Assembly (NCBI RefSeq): GCF_001665295.1 | Contig: NZ_LZSE01000105.1 | Location: forward strand, 1 to 64,000 | DNA from: Mycobacterium sp. 1554424.7 | GTDB taxonomy: Bacteria > Actinomycetota > Actinomycetes > Mycobacteriales > Mycobacteriaceae | Reading direction: 5' to 3' | Length of the DNA stretch: 64,000 nucleotides | Part shown: in pieces, positions 8,580 to 17,364 of the stretch | Numbering within the stretch: position 1 is the first letter of the stretch | Layout of the letters: each line of letters starts with the position of its first letter | Position numbers and translations under genes: made by a program | The notes under the pieces: model-generated | Told to the model about the DNA's origin: nothing | What the model saw: only the letters and a program-made list of their open reading frames with translations | The model's database searches: none

Positions 8580-10832
8580 ATGACCGACAACTCCCCGGAC
8601 ATCCCGCTGGGGTCCTGGCTGGCCGACTTGCCCGACGAGCGGCTGATCCGACTGCTGGAACTACGGCCGGACCTCGCGCAGCCGCCGCCTGGCAGCATCG
8701 CGGCGCTGGCCGCCCGCGCGCAGGCGCGCCAGTCGGTCAAGGCCGCCACCGACGACCTGGACTTCTTGCGGCTGGCGGTCCTCGATGCGCTGCTGGTGCT
8801 GCAGGCCGATTCCGCCCCGGTGCAGGTCGCCAAGCTGCTTGCGCTCATCGGGGATCGGGCCCCCGAAGCCGAGGTGATCGGCGCGCTGGACGACTTGCGG
8901 CAGCGCGCCCTGGCGTGGGGCGAGGCGGCGGTCCGGGTGGCGGCCGACGCCGGCACGGCTTTGCCATGGCACCCAGGCCAAGTCACGCTCGAGGACAGCT
9001 CACGCACGGGCGAGGAGATCGCCGCCCTCGTCGACGCGCTCGACCAGGCGCAGCTCGACGTGCTCTACAAACTGCTCGAGGGTTCGCCCATGGGCCGCAC
9101 CCGCGACGCCGCGCCGGGCGCGCCGGCGGATCGGCCGGTGCCGCAGCTGCTGGCGCTGGGCCTGCTGCGGCGCATCGATGCCGAGACCGTCATCTTGCCC
9201 CGGCACGTCGGGCAGGTGCTGCGGGGCGAGGACCCCGGCCCCATGCGGCTCACGGCCCCCGACCCGGTGGTGTCGACCACCACCGCGGACGATGTCGATG
9301 CGGTGGCGGCGGGTGCCGTCATCGATGTGCTCCGGGAGTTCGACGTGCTGCTGCAAACCCTCGGCGCCGCACCGGTTTCCGAGCTGCGCAGCGGCGGACT
9401 GGGGATTCGCGACCTCAAGCGGCTGGCCAAGACGACCGGCATCGAGGAACCGCGGCTGGGCCTGATCCTCGAGATCGGCGCCGCGGCCGGCTTGATCGCC
9501 AGCGGCATGCCGGACCCGGAGCCCACCGACGGCGACGGACCGTATTGGGCGCCGACGGCGGCCACCGAACGGTTCTCCGCGATGTCGGCCGCCGAGCGCT
9601 GGCACCTGCTGGCCAGCACGTGGCTTGACCTACCGGGCCGGCCGGCGTTGATCGGCACCCGCGGACCCGACGCCAAACCCTATGGCGCCCTGACGGATTC
9701 GCTGTATTCGACGGCCGCGCCGCTGGACCGCCGACTCCTGCTGGGCATGCTGGCCGGACTGCCAGCCGGGGCCGGTGTCGACGCCGTCACCGCCTCGGCG
9801 GCGCTGATCTGGCGGCGCCCGCGCTGGGCCAGGCGACTGCAGCCGCAGCCCGTGTCCGATCTGCTGGCCGAATGCCAGGCGCTGGGCCTGGTCGGTCGCG
9901 GGGCGATCAGCACGCCCGGCCGGGCGCTGCTCGACGAAGCCGGCGATCCGGGGATCGCCGTGGAGGCCATGGCGCGGGCGATGCCCGCACCGATCGACCA
10001 TTTCCTGTTGCAGGCCGACCTGACCGTCGTGGTGCCCGGGCCGCTGCAGCGCGACCTCGCCGAGGACCTGGCCACCGTCGCGAGCGTCGAATCGGCCGGC
10101 ACGGCGATGGTGTACCGCATCAGCGAGCAGTCCATCCGGCATGCACTTGACATCGGCAAAACCCGCGACTGGATGCACGACCTTTTCGGCAGGCACTCCA
10201 AAACCCCAGTGCCGCAAGGGCTCACCTACCTCATCGATGACATCGCCCGCCGGCATGGCCAGCTCCGGATCGGCATGGCCTCGTCGTTCGTGCGGTGCGA
10301 GGACCCGGCGCTGCTGGCGCAGGCGGTGGCCGCCGCGGAGGACCTGCAGTTGCGCGCCCTGGCGCCGACGGTCGCGGTGTCGCCGGCGCCCATCGCCGAG
10401 GTGCTCGTGAGGTTGCGCCACGCGGGTTTCGCCCCGGCCGCCGAGGATTCCTCCGGGTCGATCGTCGACGTCCGGCCGCGCGGAGCCAGGGTGCCCACCC
10501 CGCAACAACGCCGGCCCTACCGTGCCGCGCCCCGCCCCAGCGCCGAGACGCTCAACGCCGTCGTCTCGGTGCTGCGCAAGGTGACCGCTGCGCCGTTCGG
10601 CAATATCCGCGTCGACCCCGCGGTCACCATGTCGCTGCTGCAGCGCGCGGCCAAGGACCAGGACACGCTGGTGATCGGCTATCTCGACGCCGCCGGCGTG
10701 GCCACCCAGCGGGTCGTGTCGCCGATCTCCGTAAGGGGAGGGCAGCTGGTCGCGTTCGATTCGGCGTCCGGGCGGCTGCGTGACTTCGCCATTCACCGCA
10801 TCACGTCGGTGGTGTCGGCCGAGTCCGGATAA
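8580..10832 (+). CDS. Helicase-associated protein (Rv0862c-like, PF13625-type)
   Basis: 750 aa. Large actinobacterial protein with no Walker motifs of its own, always next to the XPB helicase gene. The region LLQADLTVVVPGPLQRDLAEDLATVASVES (about residues 475-505) is typical of the helicase C-terminal-like family; the final 100 residues (VTMSLLQRAAKDQDTLVIGYLDAAG...RVVSPISVRGGQLVAFD) resemble a WYL-type beta-sheet domain. ATG 8580 is preferred over an in-frame ATG at 8520 because it gives near-family length (756 aa in M. tuberculosis). Possibly a partner or regulator of XPB in DNA repair (inference). Confidence 0.85.
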   Translation: MTDNSPDIPLGSWLADLPDERLIRLLELRPDLAQPPPGSIAALAARAQARQSVKAATDDLDFLRLAVLDALLVLQADSAPVQVAKLLALIGDRAPEAEVIGALDDLRQRALAWGEAAVRVAADAGTALPWHPGQVTLEDSSRTGEEIAALVDALDQAQLDVLYKLLEGSPMGRTRDAAPGAPADRPVPQLLALGLLRRIDAETVILPRHVGQVLRGEDPGPMRLTAPDPVVSTTTADDVDAVAAGAVIDVLREFDVLLQTLGAAPVSELRSGGLGIRDLKRLAKTTGIEEPRLGLILEIGAAAGLIASGMPDPEPTDGDGPYWAPTAATERFSAMSAAERWHLLASTWLDLPGRPALIGTRGPDAKPYGALTDSLYSTAAPLDRRLLLGMLAGLPAGAGVDAVTASAALIWRRPRWARRLQPQPVSDLLAECQALGLVGRGAISTPGRALLDEAGDPGIAVEAMARAMPAPIDHFLLQADLTVVVPGPLQRDLAEDLATVASVESAGTAMVYRISEQSIRHALDIGKTRDWMHDLFGRHSKTPVPQGLTYLIDDIARRHGQLRIGMASSFVRCEDPALLAQAVAAAEDLQLRALAPTVAVSPAPIAEVLVRLRHAGFAPAAEDSSGSIVDVRPRGARVPTPQQRRPYRAAPRPSAETLNAVVSVLRKVTAAPFGNIRVDPAVTMSLLQRAAKDQDTLVIGYLDAAGVATQRVVSPISVRGGQLVAFDSASGRLRDFAIHRITSVVSAESG

Positions 10833-10850
10833 TGCAGGTATGCGCGCCGA

Positions 10851-10919
10851 CCACGATGCAGTGGGGGCACCCCCAGCCGCGAAGCGGCGAGGGGGACGCG
10901 TAGCGCGATGAGGAGGAGT
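10851..10919 (+). repeat. Hairpin-bearing repeated element upstream of the XPB gene
   Basis: Contains a strong hairpin at 10870-10895 (CCCCC-GCCGC / GCGGC-GGGGG with a GAA loop) followed by GCGCGATGAGGAGGAGTGG. The ends CGATGCAG and GCGATGAGGAGGAGT are shared with the 58-bp tandem repeat at 32053-32168. GAGGAGGAG provides the ribosome binding site for the downstream helicase gene. Confidence 0.6.
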
Positions 10920-10927
10920 GGCGCTAA

Positions 10928-12577
10928 ATGTCCGACGGACCCTTGATCGTGCAGTCCGACAAGACGGTGCTGCTCGAAGTGGACCACGAGCTGGCCGGCG
11001 CGGCGCGCGCCGCCATCGCGCCGTTCGCCGAGCTGGAACGCGCACCCGAGCACGTGCACACCTACCGCATCACCCCGCTGGCGCTGTGGAACGCCCGGGC
11101 CGCCGGCCACGACGCCGAACAGGTCGTCGACGCGCTGGTCAGCTTCTCCCGCTACGCGGTGCCCCAGCCGCTGCTGGTCGACATCGTCGACACCATGGCC
11201 CGCTACGGCCGGCTGCAGCTGGTCAAGCACCCGGCGCACGGCCTGACGCTGGTGAGCTTCGATCGAGCGGTGCTCGAGGAGGTGCTGCGCAACAAGAAGA
11301 TCGCGCCGATGCTCGGCGCGCGCATCGACGACGACACCGTCGTCGTGCACCCCAGCGAGCGGGGTCGGGTCAAGCAGATGCTCCTCAAGATCGGCTGGCC
11401 CGCAGAGGATCTCGCCGGTTACGTCGACGGCGAGGCGCACCCGATCACCCTGGAGCAGGACGGCTGGCACCTGCGTGACTACCAGCAGCTGGCGGCCGAC
11501 TCGTTCTGGTCGGGCGGTTCCGGGGTGGTGGTGCTGCCGTGCGGTGCCGGCAAGACGCTCGTCGGCGCGGCCGCCATGGCCAAGGCCGGTGCGACGACGC
11601 TGATCCTGGTGACCAACATCGTCGCGGCCCGGCAATGGAAACGCGAGCTGGTCGCGCGCACCTCGCTGACCGAGGACGAGATCGGCGAATACTCGGGCGA
11701 ACGCAAGGAGATTCGGCCCGTCACCATCTCGACGTACCAGATGATCACGCGGCGCACCAAGGGCGAATACCGGCACTTGGAGCTCTTCGACAGCCGCGAC
11801 TGGGGGCTGATCATCTACGACGAGGTGCACCTCCTGCCGGCGCCGGTGTTCCGGATGACGGCCGACCTGCAGTCCAAGCGGCGACTTGGCCTGACCGCCA
11901 CCTTGATTCGCGAAGACGGCCGCGAGGGTGACGTGTTCTCTCTGATCGGGCCCAAGCGGTACGACGCGCCGTGGAAGGACATCGAGGCGCAGGGCTGGAT
12001 CGCGCCGGCGGAGTGCGTCGAGGTGCGGGTCACCATGACCGACAACGAGCGGATGATGTACGCCACCGCCGAACCCGAGGAGCGATACCGGCTGTGCTCG
12101 ACGGTGCACACCAAAATCGCTGTGGTGAAGTCGATCCTGGAGAAACACCCCGGCGAACAGACGCTGGTGATCGGCGCCTACCTGGATCAGCTCGACGAAC
12201 TCGGCGCCGAGCTGAACGCACCGGTGATCCAGGGCTCGACCCGAACGAAGGAGCGGGAGGCGTTGTTCGACGCGTTTCGCCGTGGCGAGGTGTCAACCCT
12301 GGTGGTGTCCAAGGTGGCCAACTTCTCCATCGACTTGCCGGAAGCGTCCGTGGCCGTGCAGGTTTCGGGGACGTTCGGCTCGCGACAGGAGGAGGCCCAG
12401 CGGCTGGGCCGGCTGCTGCGGCCCAAGCACGACGGCGGCGGCGCGATGTTCTATTCCGTGGTGGCCCGTGACAGCCTCGACGCCGACTACGCCGCGCACC
12501 GCCAACGCTTCCTAGCCGAGCAGGGGTACGGCTACATCATCCGCGACGCGGACGACCTACTCGGCCCCGCGATTTAG
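10928..12577 (+). CDS. ercc3: DNA repair helicase XPB (Rv0861c-like)
   Basis: 549 aa, 3'-5' superfamily 2 helicase. An N-terminal regulatory domain (1-180) precedes helicase motif I PCGAGKT (204-210), DEVH box (298-301), LTAT (322-325) and the XPB-specific RED motif (IRED, 327-330); motif VI QRLGRLLRPK lies near the C-terminus. Bacterial and archaeal XPBs unwind DNA in repair. It follows the Rv0862c-like gene by 95 nt with the repeat element supplying a strong GAGGAGGAG site. Length and motifs are complete. Confidence 0.94.
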   Translation: MSDGPLIVQSDKTVLLEVDHELAGAARAAIAPFAELERAPEHVHTYRITPLALWNARAAGHDAEQVVDALVSFSRYAVPQPLLVDIVDTMARYGRLQLVKHPAHGLTLVSFDRAVLEEVLRNKKIAPMLGARIDDDTVVVHPSERGRVKQMLLKIGWPAEDLAGYVDGEAHPITLEQDGWHLRDYQQLAADSFWSGGSGVVVLPCGAGKTLVGAAAMAKAGATTLILVTNIVAARQWKRELVARTSLTEDEIGEYSGERKEIRPVTISTYQMITRRTKGEYRHLELFDSRDWGLIIYDEVHLLPAPVFRMTADLQSKRRLGLTATLIREDGREGDVFSLIGPKRYDAPWKDIEAQGWIAPAECVEVRVTMTDNERMMYATAEPEERYRLCSTVHTKIAVVKSILEKHPGEQTLVIGAYLDQLDELGAELNAPVIQGSTRTKEREALFDAFRRGEVSTLVVSKVANFSIDLPEASVAVQVSGTFGSRQEEAQRLGRLLRPKHDGGGAMFYSVVARDSLDADYAAHRQRFLAEQGYGYIIRDADDLLGPAI

Positions 12578-12597
12578 GGGTCACCACCCCTCGCGAG

Positions 12598-12647
12598 CAG
12601 ACGCAAAATCGCCCTCGCGCAAGGCATTCTGGGCGATTTTGCGTCTG
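12598..12647. terminator. Bidirectional terminator: perfect 17-bp inverted repeat
   Basis: Arms CAGACGCAAAATCGCCC (12598-12614) and its exact complement (12631-12647), 16-nt loop. It lies between the convergent ercc3 and thiolase genes. A related hairpin with the same outer sequence lies between another convergent pair at 20822-20870. Confidence 0.8.
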
Positions 12648-12684
12648 GTGGCGGGGCAGGGCCCGGCGAACACTGCCAGAGGAA

Positions 12685-13830
12685 CTAGAGCGACAGGATC
12701 GTCGCCGACGCGGTCCCCGGCGCGCCGTACACCTGCGCGAGCCCGACGCGCGGGTTGCCGGGCACCTGACGCTCGCCCGCCTCGCCGCGCAGCTGACGCA
12801 CCAGCTCGTGCATCTGGCGCAGGCCCGACGCGCCGATCGGCTCGCCGTTGGCGATCAGCCCGCCGTCGGTGTTGACCGGCATCGAGCCGTGGATCTCGGT
12901 GGCGCCGTCGGCCAGCAGCTTCTCCTGCTCACCGTCGGCACACAGGCCGGTCTCGGCCATGTGGATGACCTCGTTGCCGGCGTCGGTGTCCTGCAGTTGG
13001 GCCACGTCGACGTCCTCGGGCCCGATGCCGGCGGCCTCGTAGGCCGCCTTGGACGCGTACACCGTCGGGGAGACATCCTCGTCCAGCGGGGCGAAGGTGG
13101 CGTGCACCTCGTAGGCGCCGTACCGGCGGGTCCGGATTTCGCAGGCACGCACGTACACCGGCTTGTCGGTGTACTTGTGCGCGATGTCGGCCCGGCACAT
13201 GACCACCGCCGCGGCGCCCTCGTCCGGCGCGCAGAACATGTACTGCGTCAGCGGGTAGTTGAGCACCGGCGAGTTGAGGATCTGCTCCTCGGGAATCGGC
13301 TTGCGGCGGAACGCATTCGGGTTGAGCGCGCCGTTGCGGAAGTTCTTGGCGGCGACCTTGGCCAGCGTGGCCTGGGAGATGTTGTGGTCGTGGATGTACT
13401 TGTTGGCCTTCATGCCGAAGAACTTGGTGGTGACGAACTGCCCGTTCTGCGCGTACCACTGCGGCAGCGCCAGCTTGGCGGGGTCGTCGGTGAACGCGCC
13501 GCGCGGGTGCTTGTCCAGGCCGATGGCGATGCCGATGTCGTACTTGCCCAGCCGGATGGTGTCGGCGGTCTGCTGAATCGCGCTGGCGGCGGTGGCGCAG
13601 GCGTTGAACACGTTGGTGAACGTGATGCCGGTCAGCCCGACCAGGCGGGTCACCGCGTCGGGGTTGGACACCTCGTGGCTGCCGCCGAAGCCGAACTGGA
13701 TGTCCTTCCACTCCACGTGGGCGTCGGCCAGTGCGGACTGGATGGCCTCGGCCCCCATCTGCATCGCCGTCTTGTCGAACCTGCCGAACGGGTGCAGGCC
13801 CACGCCGATGATGGCCACGTCGTTGGTCAT
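12685..13830 (-). CDS. Lipid-transfer/SCP-x-type thiolase (Rv1627c-like)
   Basis: 381 aa, thiolase fold. The nucleophile is probably Cys78 in NVFNACATAASA, as in the non-decarboxylating SCP-x and Ltp proteins; the second-half catalytic region is DTDAGNEVIHMAETGLC and the C-terminal part GLAQVYGAPGTAS. Such proteins act as acyl-CoA thiolases or, with an OB-fold partner, as retro-aldolases for steroid side chains. The partner DUF35 gene ends one base before this start, the same pairing as Rv1627c-Rv1628c and Ltp2-ChsH2. Substrate not known. Confidence 0.85.
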   Translation of the reverse strand: MTNDVAIIGVGLHPFGRFDKTAMQMGAEAIQSALADAHVEWKDIQFGFGGSHEVSNPDAVTRLVGLTGITFTNVFNACATAASAIQQTADTIRLGKYDIGIAIGLDKHPRGAFTDDPAKLALPQWYAQNGQFVTTKFFGMKANKYIHDHNISQATLAKVAAKNFRNGALNPNAFRRKPIPEEQILNSPVLNYPLTQYMFCAPDEGAAAVVMCRADIAHKYTDKPVYVRACEIRTRRYGAYEVHATFAPLDEDVSPTVYASKAAYEAAGIGPEDVDVAQLQDTDAGNEVIHMAETGLCADGEQEKLLADGATEIHGSMPVNTDGGLIANGEPIGASGLRQMHELVRQLRGEAGERQVPGNPRVGLAQVYGAPGTASATILSL

Positions 13831-13831
13831 G

Positions 13832-14257
13832 TCAGGCTCCCTTCGAAACAGGCTGGAAAGCGAACGTCATGACCTCGGCGCCCTCGGCGTCGGTGGCCAG
13901 CGGCACCATCGTCAGCTCGACCTCTTGGCCGAATTGCAGCTTGGCGGGGTCGTTTTCGGTCAGCCGCGCCTCGACCCGGATGATGTCGCCCAGCTGCACC
14001 AGGCCGACGCCGAACGGCACGAAATCGTCGCCGACCGGGCCGGCGTATGGCGCCCCGGGCGGGAAGCCCTGGGTGGTCCACGCCACCAGGGTGCCGCGGC
14101 GGGGCAGCAACAACTCGGTCATCTCGCCGCCGCTGCAGCGAGGACACCACTGCTGCACCGGGAACGTGGTGGCACCGCAGGCGCCGCATCGACTTCCGAT
14201 CAGCTGCGGGTTCTCGTCGGGCCAGGTGGAGATTTCGGGGGCCAGCGCCTTCTGCAT
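13832..14257 (-). CDS. DUF35 OB-fold/zinc-ribbon acyl-CoA-associated protein
   Basis: 141 aa from ATG 14257, with GGAGG just upstream. Rubredoxin-like zinc ribbon with Cys24, Cys27, Cys38, Cys41, then an OB-fold domain with GTLVAWTTQ and PFGVGLVQL. DUF35 proteins form complexes with thiolase-like lipid transfer proteins and hold acyl-CoA substrates. One base separates it from the downstream thiolase, so the two should be made together. The longer open frame upstream (to 14866) runs into the divergent ABC gene and is not coding. Confidence 0.88.
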   Translation of the reverse strand: MQKALAPEISTWPDENPQLIGSRCGACGATTFPVQQWCPRCSGGEMTELLLPRRGTLVAWTTQGFPPGAPYAGPVGDDFVPFGVGLVQLGDIIRVEARLTENDPAKLQFGQEVELTMVPLATDAEGAEVMTFAFQPVSKGA

Positions 14258-14491
14258 TAAGGGATCCTCCAGCGTCCGAACAGAACAATGCTTACTGAGA
14301 CCGTATAACAGCTTTCCGAAAAGTGGAAACCGCATTCTCCTAACCGAGCGTTGCCTGATCAGACCCGGCTTCCTCTCAGACCGAGCGAAACCCTTCAGGC
14401 CGCGAACCGACCCGCCTACCGTCGACCCGGGCACCACCGCTGTCGCCCGCCAGCGCAGCACGCTCGAACACACGAGGTACCTCTCATCACC

Positions 14492-15304
14492 GTGAGCACT
14501 CCCGCCGAGACAGCCGCCGCATCCTCGCCGGCCTCCGCAGCCGCCAAAGTCAGGGACCAGCGCCGCTGGACCGTCATCCGGATTTCGTCGCCGGTGCTGC
14601 TGCTGGCGCTGTGGCAGGCCCTCAGCGCCACCGGCTTGATACCTCAGGACGTGCTGCCGGCCCCGCAGTTGATCTTCGATGCCGGGCTGCAGCTGATCCG
14701 AAACGGCAAGCTCGCCGAGGCCCTGGAGGTCTCCGGGCTCCGCGTCGTCGAAGGCCTGCTGCTGGGCGGCGTCGTCGGAGTCGCATTGGGTGTGGCCGTC
14801 GGCTTGTCGCGGTGGTTCGAGGCCACCGTCGACCCTCCCCTGCAGATGGTGCGCGCGCTGCCGCACCTCGGCCTCATCCCGTTGTTCATCCTGTGGTTCG
14901 GCATCGGCGAGCTGCCCAAGGTCCTGCTGGTTGCGCTGGGGGTCAGCTTCCCGCTCTACCTCAACACCTTTTCCGCGATCCGCCAGGTCGACCCCAAGCT
15001 GCTGGAAACCGCTGACATTCTGGGCTTTTCGTTATGGCAACGGTTGCGCATCATCATCCTGCCGAGTGCGGCGCCGCAGGTGCTGGTCGGCCTGCGCCAG
15101 TCGCTGGCGATCGCTTGGCTGACGCTGATCGTCGCCGAGCAGATCAACGCCGACAAGGGCATTGGGTATTTGATCAACAATGCGCGCGACTTCTTGCGCA
15201 TCGACATCATCATCTTCTGTCTGGTCGTCTACGCGCTGCTGGGCATCACGACCGACGGCATAGTCCGAACGCTTGAACGTCGAGCCCTGAGGTATCGCAC
15301 ATGA
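14492..15304 (+). CDS. ABC transporter permease, aliphatic sulfonate/nitrate type (SsuC-like)
   Basis: 270 aa from GTG 14492; the frame is open further upstream but that part is Arg/Pro-rich and lies in the divergent promoter interval. About six membrane segments, beginning ISSPVLLLALWQAL, and the permease EAA loop around ETADILGFSLWQRLRIIILPSAAP, which contacts the ATPase. Imports an anion such as alkanesulfonate, taurine or nitrate; specificity cannot be read from sequence. The stop overlaps the ATPase start by 4 nt. Divergent from the thiolase/OB-fold operon. Confidence 0.85.
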   Translation: MSTPAETAAASSPASAAAKVRDQRRWTVIRISSPVLLLALWQALSATGLIPQDVLPAPQLIFDAGLQLIRNGKLAEALEVSGLRVVEGLLLGGVVGVALGVAVGLSRWFEATVDPPLQMVRALPHLGLIPLFILWFGIGELPKVLLVALGVSFPLYLNTFSAIRQVDPKLLETADILGFSLWQRLRIIILPSAAPQVLVGLRQSLAIAWLTLIVAEQINADKGIGYLINNARDFLRIDIIIFCLVVYALLGITTDGIVRTLERRALRYRT

Positions 15305-16038
15305 CCCTGACATCGCAGCGGCGGACTACCGTCGTCGGCAGCCTGAGCAATGTCGACAAGTGGTATGGCAGCCGGCAGATCCTGCACGACATCTCCCTGC
15401 AGATCCGCACCCACGAGATCGTCGCGTTGGTCGGCCGCAGCGGCTGCGGCAAGTCGACCGTGCTGCGGGTGCTGGCCGGCCTCTCGACGGACCACACCGG
15501 TAAACGCGAGGTCTCGGGCGCGCCGGCGGTTGCCTTTCAGGAGCCGCGGCTGTTCCCGTGGCGGGACGTGCTCACCAACGTGCGCTACGGGCTCAACCGC
15601 GCCGCCCTCTCGCGCGACGCGGCCCGTCAACGGTCCGAGCAGGCGCTGGCCGAGATCGGGCTTACCAACCATGCCAAGGCGTGGCCGCTGACGCTGTCCG
15701 GCGGTCAGGCACAACGGGTTTCGCTGGCGCGCGCGCTGGTGGCCGAACCCCAGTTGCTGCTCCTCGACGAGCCCTTCGGCGCGCTCGACGCGCTCACCCG
15801 GCTTTCCATGCGCGGGCTGCTGCTTCAGTTGTGGCGCCGTCACGGCTTCGGGGTGCTGCTGGTCACCCACGATGTCGAGGAGGCGATCGAGCTGGCCGAC
15901 CGGGTCGTGGTCCTCGAGGACGGGCGAGTGGCCCACACCATCGAGATCGAAGATCCGCGGCCCACACCGTCGGAGCGCACCGCCCGGCACGATCAGTACC
16001 GCGTGGAGCTGCTCGACAAGCTCGGCGTTGGGCTTTGA
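15301..16038 (+). CDS. ABC transporter ATP-binding protein (SsuB-like)
   Basis: 245 aa. Walker A GRSGCGKS (45-52), Q-loop AFQEPRLFPWRDV, signature LSGGQAQR, Walker B LLLLDEPFGALDA and the switch histidine in LLVTHDVEEA are all present, so the ATPase should be active. The pattern LFPWRDVLTNV is typical of the nitrate/sulfonate/taurine subfamily. It overlaps the permease gene by 4 nt and the binding-protein gene by 4 nt, forming a three-gene importer operon. Confidence 0.9.
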   Translation: MTLTSQRRTTVVGSLSNVDKWYGSRQILHDISLQIRTHEIVALVGRSGCGKSTVLRVLAGLSTDHTGKREVSGAPAVAFQEPRLFPWRDVLTNVRYGLNRAALSRDAARQRSEQALAEIGLTNHAKAWPLTLSGGQAQRVSLARALVAEPQLLLLDEPFGALDALTRLSMRGLLLQLWRRHGFGVLLVTHDVEEAIELADRVVVLEDGRVAHTIEIEDPRPTPSERTARHDQYRVELLDKLGVGL

Positions 16039-17051
16039 GGGCGCAACGCCGCGCCGCCGTGCGGCTGGCCCTCGCGCTGGCGCTCGTCATCGGCGCGCCG
16101 GCATGTGTATCGAGGTCGCTGGGACCGCAGCTGATCGGTGTTCCGGCGACGGTGCCGTTGTCGGATCTTTCCGGGGTGACCCTGCAGGTGGGCGACCAGA
16201 AGGGCGGTACCGAGGCGCTGCTGCGCGCGGCCCACGCGCTGGACAATCTGCCGTACAGGATTGTGTTCTCGACCTTCACCTCGGGGCCGCCCCAGATTGA
16301 GGCGTTGACGGCGGGCAAGATCGATTTCGCGGTGACCGGCAATACCCCGCCGGTCTTCGGTGCGGCGGCCAACTCCAAGACCCGCGTGGTCGCGGCCTGG
16401 GACGGCGCCGCGGCCGGCGAGCAGATCCTGGTGCGCACGACTTCGTCGATCAACTCGGTGCCTGACCTGAAGGGCCGGACGATCCTGGTCGCCAAGGGCA
16501 GTGCGGCGCACGCCAACGTTCTCGAACATCTAGCCGACGCCGGGCTGCGCCCGAAAGACGTCAAGCTGGTCTTCCTGCAGCCCGCCGACGCGCTGTCGGC
16601 CTTTGCCAACGGGCAGGGCGACGCCTGGGTCGTCTGGGAGCCCTACACGGCGCAGGCCACGCTGACGCTCAAGGTGCGCAGCATCGGATCCGCCGACAAC
16701 GGCTACCAGTTCGGCAGCGCGTCCGTCCAGGCGCTGACGGATCCGAGACGCAATTCCGCACTGGCCGACCTGCTGGCCCGCTACGACAGGGCGGCCCAGT
16801 GGTCGCGGGACAACCCCTCCGAGTGGTCCGCCAAGTACGCGAAGGCCGTCGGTCTGGACCTCAAGATGGCCGAGCTTGCCCAGAGTCACCTGCGGCGGCT
16901 GCCGATCGCCCTCGACGACAAAGTGGTGGGCGCCGAACAACGGCTCGCCAATCTCTTCGCGTCCGCCGACCAGATTCCGGAGGCGCCCGACTTCGCCGAG
17001 TGGGTCGACCGTAGGTTCAATTACGTGCTCGCGGCGAGCAACACGACGTGA
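16035..17051 (+). CDS. ABC transporter substrate-binding lipoprotein (SsuA-like)
   Basis: 338 aa from a TTG at 16035 that overlaps the ATPase stop (TTGA). This start gives a lipoprotein signal peptide: basic MRAQRRAAVR, hydrophobic LALALALVIG and lipobox GAPAC with Cys24. The mature part is the periplasmic-binding fold of the SsuA/TauA family (VGDQKGGTEALLRA, ALTAGKIDFAVTGNTPP, QPADALSAFANGQGDAWVVWEPY). A GTG at 16059 would lose the basic N-region. Captures the anion for the SsuC/SsuB-like importer at the cell surface. Confidence 0.85.
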   Translation: MRAQRRAAVRLALALALVIGAPACVSRSLGPQLIGVPATVPLSDLSGVTLQVGDQKGGTEALLRAAHALDNLPYRIVFSTFTSGPPQIEALTAGKIDFAVTGNTPPVFGAAANSKTRVVAAWDGAAAGEQILVRTTSSINSVPDLKGRTILVAKGSAAHANVLEHLADAGLRPKDVKLVFLQPADALSAFANGQGDAWVVWEPYTAQATLTLKVRSIGSADNGYQFGSASVQALTDPRRNSALADLLARYDRAAQWSRDNPSEWSAKYAKAVGLDLKMAELAQSHLRRLPIALDDKVVGAEQRLANLFASADQIPEAPDFAEWVDRRFNYVLAASNTT

Positions 17052-17070
17052 CGAACCGAGGAGAACGATC

Positions 17071-17364
17071 ATGCTGGTCACAGTGCTACTCGAACTCAGG
17101 CTGAAGCCCGAGGCGGTGTCCGCGGCGCGCGATCTCATGCGCCGGACACTCCAGGACACCCGGGCGTTCTTCGGCAACCTCGGGACCGACGTGCTCGTCG
17201 ACGAGGACGACGAGGCGCACTGGGTCATCTACGAACTCTGGGACACCGTCGAGCACGACGAGGCCTACCGCGCGTTCCGGGCCGGTGAAGGCAAGCTGAC
17301 GGAGTTGCCCCCACTGCTCGCGGCACCTCCGGTCAAGACTCGGTACGTGACCACCGACATCTAA
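17071..17364 (+). CDS. Antibiotic-biosynthesis-monooxygenase-fold (ABM) protein
   Basis: 97 aa, ATG with GAGGAGA upstream. Dimeric alpha/beta-barrel signature: VTVLLELRLKPE, then ALIYELW-like HWVIYELWDTVEHDEAY. Such proteins are cofactor-free oxygenases or heme/quinone-handling enzymes; the substrate is not predictable. It follows the binding-protein gene by 19 nt and may oxidise whatever the importer brings in (inference). Its stop overlaps, tail to tail, the stop of the next gene by 4 nt. Confidence 0.75.
   Translation: MLVTVLLELRLKPEAVSAARDLMRRTLQDTRAFFGNLGTDVLVDEDDEAHWVIYELWDTVEHDEAYRAFRAGEGKLTELPPLLAAPPVKTRYVTTDI

Noticed and set aside
15558-16034. N-terminal extension of the substrate-binding protein
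   Set aside because: It is the ATPase gene in another frame; the TTG at 16035 gives a perfect lipoprotein signal.
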